From the NCBI RefSeq assembly GCF_932526225.1, contig NC_064043.1:9653821-9717820 (forward strand): 64,000 nucleotides of DNA, written 5' to 3'. Below, in pieces: positions 62,601 to 64,000 of this stretch. Numbering within the stretch: position 1 is the stretch's first letter; each line of letters opens with the position of its first letter. A model generated the notes under the pieces. The model was not told where the DNA came from, did not search any database, and saw nothing but the letters and a program-made list of their open reading frames with translations. The DNA comes from Nematostella vectensis (taxonomy: Eukaryota > Cnidaria > Anthozoa > Actiniaria > Edwardsiidae). A program made the position numbers and the translations under genes.

Positions 62601-64000
62601 CTAGGTGGGTACTGAGCAGAGTTTGGATGTGATGCAGGAGGAACTTGAGGTCTTCCTGGTGTGTTATTACCCACCATTCCCTGGCTATTATTGCCAGCAT
62701 TTTGACCCCAATATGAATAAGCACCTGTAGAGAAAAAAAAATTGATCATATTCTAATGAAACCAAAGTCAAGTAAGGACTGAACTCATACATTGTCTAGA
62801 TGAAACATGTTCTAGTGCTCTGACAATTACAATATTGGTCCAGGAAGAACCTTCCATCATACAGAACCAAACAGTTGGGTTAGACTAGTGCCCAACACGT
62901 TTGGGACTGATGCAATTGATAATATTTTGTGGCAAAAGTAGTCAATTAAAAATAGAAAGTGAAAGGAAAACATTTCCTAAAACATAAGCATGTGCACTTT
63001 TTGTGTAATGACTACGCAAGAGATCAAAGTGGTGCCATGGGAATTTCAAGCTGTGATTTGATAAAAGCATGTGCATGCAATGTTTTGTGTGATGAGTGGC
63101 TAAACAACAAACATGTACATTCAACACAAATGTTTGATGAAAATATTTTGATCTCGTTCAAACATCTGGAGGTGTTTTGGAAGCCAAATTAATAGCCATG
63201 CTTTGTGGGTGGCTAAACGTACCAACATTTGTGTCCAATGCAATGTTTTACGAATATTTAGCAAGACCTTAAAGAACTAATGGGATGCAAGTCATGGATG
63301 AAAAAAATAAAACGAATTTGGAAGAGTAGAGCATGGATATAATTATTTATGAAACATACTCAATACAAAAATACATGGTGTTCAGAATAGAATAATATCT
63401 TACATAAATTACAACATACAACGAAAATGACTAAAATGATAAAAATAGGGTTGTAGTTTTAAAAACATCAACCACTACTAACCAGACATTTGAGACTAAA
63501 TTTGGTTGTTTAAATAAAGGAGGGATATTACAAAAGCAGGTAATAACAATAAAACAGACAATTTGATAATTGCTATGTCTTGTAAGACAAACATAACTGA
63601 CAAGTGATTTTGCTCTACAGGGAATGAATGACGTGGAGAAAGTTGCATCACATCAGCTATAAATCAAGTCATCACGAATTATACGTAGATCTCATTTTTA
63701 TCTAAAAAAACATAATATGAATAAAAATTTGAATCTAGACTATTCTTGTAAAATTGTTTCAATAATGTATTAATGTCATTTGCGATACTTTAGTTATCAA
63801 CACAGAAAAGCTTTCTCAATCATGTGATAGTATTTTTAGGTTTGTGATGAAATCTCGCTAACAAAACAAACCTACCGGCAGTTTGATAATGCCCGGCGTT
63901 GTTCGATTTAGCAGGCTGATTGTTCACGGGTCTGGCGTTAAGCTGAGGCGATTGACTGCCCTGTTGATGTCCCGTTTCCTGTGGCATACCGTGTTTGGCA
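47628..64000 (-). CDS. SEC24: COPII cargo-adaptor SEC24 (A/B type), 5' end outside window
   Basis: Twenty-seven exons on the minus strand run from beyond 64000 to the stop at 47628: about 1195 codons in frame. Exons run 63876-edge, 61859-62724, 61252-61527, 60817-60879, 60248-60340, 60143-60171, 59895-59997, 58915-59041, 58631-58740, 58227-58293, 56996-57114, 56694-56739, 56541-56596, 56192-56293, 54771-54875, 54454-54577, 54205-54304, 53436-53494, 52760-52933, 52368-52478, 52189-52232, 51826-51960, 51205-51342, 50660-50764, 48770-48862, 48271-48374 and 47628-47742. The N-terminus is Pro/Gln-rich and disordered. The zinc finger is [11 protein letters not shown]...CPMC; the trunk follows ([24 protein letters not shown]), then the beta and helical regions and a gelsolin-like C-terminal domain ([16 protein letters not shown]). 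SEC24 pairs with SEC23 and selects cargo for ER-to-Golgi vesicles. Sequence favours the SEC24A/B subfamily over C/D. Confidence 0.96.
47808..48262. repeat. ATC/CAC-rich minisatellite in the last SEC24 intron
   Basis: Units containing ccattattaccatggaaacc and actaacataaccat, with a longer period near 100 bp, grade into caccaccatcgccattgcc runs. It ends 9 bp from the SEC24 exon 48271, and the intron start (gtaataataatgatgatgat on the minus strand) is part of the same low-complexity tract. Confidence 0.85.
48375..50659. other. SEC24 introns around the exon at 48770
   Basis: The longer intron (48863-50659) contains a poly-G run near 48920 and, around 49110-49360, many gcggattt/cggatttcgg motifs that look like a degenerate dispersed repeat. 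The rest is AT-rich without recognised features. Confidence 0.4.
53679..53933 (-). mobile_element. TTAA-flanked MITE, copy 4 of 4
   Basis: A 255-bp copy in reverse orientation relative to the other three, bounded by TTAA at 53679 and 53930, in a SEC24 intron. It is more diverged internally (for example the aggtcaattacgtaac segment). Confidence 0.86.
55255..56221 (-). repeat. 30-bp minisatellite built from a SEC24 splice donor (~32 units)
   Basis: On the minus strand the unit is TCTGACCTAAAGCTCTGT followed by GTAAGTTTGCAG. The unit next to the gene is the true end of SEC24 exon 56293-56192 (...AAGCTCTGT|GTAAGT), so each unit repeats the exon tail, a GTAAGT or GTAAGC donor, and a TTTGCAG/TTTGTAG acceptor-like end. 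The array runs for about 960 bp into the intron. The unit is a multiple of 3, so it reads open in several frames on both strands. Confidence 0.97.
57518..57846. repeat. ~200-bp tandem duplication in a SEC24 intron
   Basis: The block tgatattttacacacaaat, then acaaaatagg, atggcaata, cctaaagc, gggcttgct and gcaaaatgtgtaccgatgct, occurs at 57520 and again at 57726. Copies have diverged by roughly a tenth of sites by eye. Confidence 0.8.
59156..59184. repeat. Poly-G run in a SEC24 intron
   Basis: About 24 consecutive G residues, one of several long G or C homopolymers in the window (others near 20840, 25360, 18410 and 28460). Such runs are prone to sequencing error and could form G-quadruplex structure. 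Confidence 0.85.

Overview
The window is nuclear DNA from an animal, and the gene content and compact intron-rich structure suggest a cnidarian, most likely a sea anemone close to Nematostella. That assignment is inference: the proteins are clearly metazoan, GT-AG introns are dense, and the spacers are full of small inverted-repeat transposons and micro/minisatellites. No bacterial, viral or organellar segment was recognised.

Layout. (1) 1.5-5.5 kb: a TMEM216/TMEM80-type ciliary membrane protein (minus) lies head to head with LRRC51 (plus). (2) 6.3-9.1 kb: a complete NIPA-type magnesium transporter (minus). (3) 9.1-12.5 kb: a gene-free spacer of inverted-repeat elements. (4) 12.5-15.2 kb: a short-chain dehydrogenase (minus). 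(5) 15.2-18.6 kb: nested inverted repeats. (6) 18.6-33.1 kb: a 21-exon, 1048-residue NRPS-like adenylation-thiolation-reductase enzyme (minus), reconstructed with every splice phase agreeing. (7) 34.5-41.8 kb: PAICS (minus) and PPAT (plus), two enzymes of de novo purine synthesis, start to start on one short CCAAT/E2F-bearing spacer; the PPAT intron holds a Ginger-like transposon with a 4-bp target duplication. (8) 43.9-45.2 kb: an intronless SLC32/VIAAT-like transporter (minus). (9) 47.6 kb to the right edge: a SEC24A/B-type COPII coat gene (minus), 27 coding exons in the window, 5' end outside it.

The most unusual signal is a recurring structure. Four introns in three unrelated genes carry a tandem minisatellite that begins exactly at an exon-intron junction and copies the last or first bases of the exon together with the splice site. 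The clearest is in SEC24, where about 32 copies of a 30-bp unit each repeat the real exon tail, a GTAAGY donor and a TTTGCAG-like acceptor. The others are three 67-bp copies in the dehydrogenase and two arrays (one donor-side, one acceptor-side) in the NRPS-like gene. The second notable item is the A-T-R enzyme itself, rare in animals, whose adenylation domain lacks the aspartate that normally holds an amino acid's alpha-amino group.

A TTAA-targeting MITE family occurs four times, and at least seven further inverted-repeat elements are described. Exon coordinates were derived by reading splice sites, phase and family conservation by eye; they have no transcript support here.
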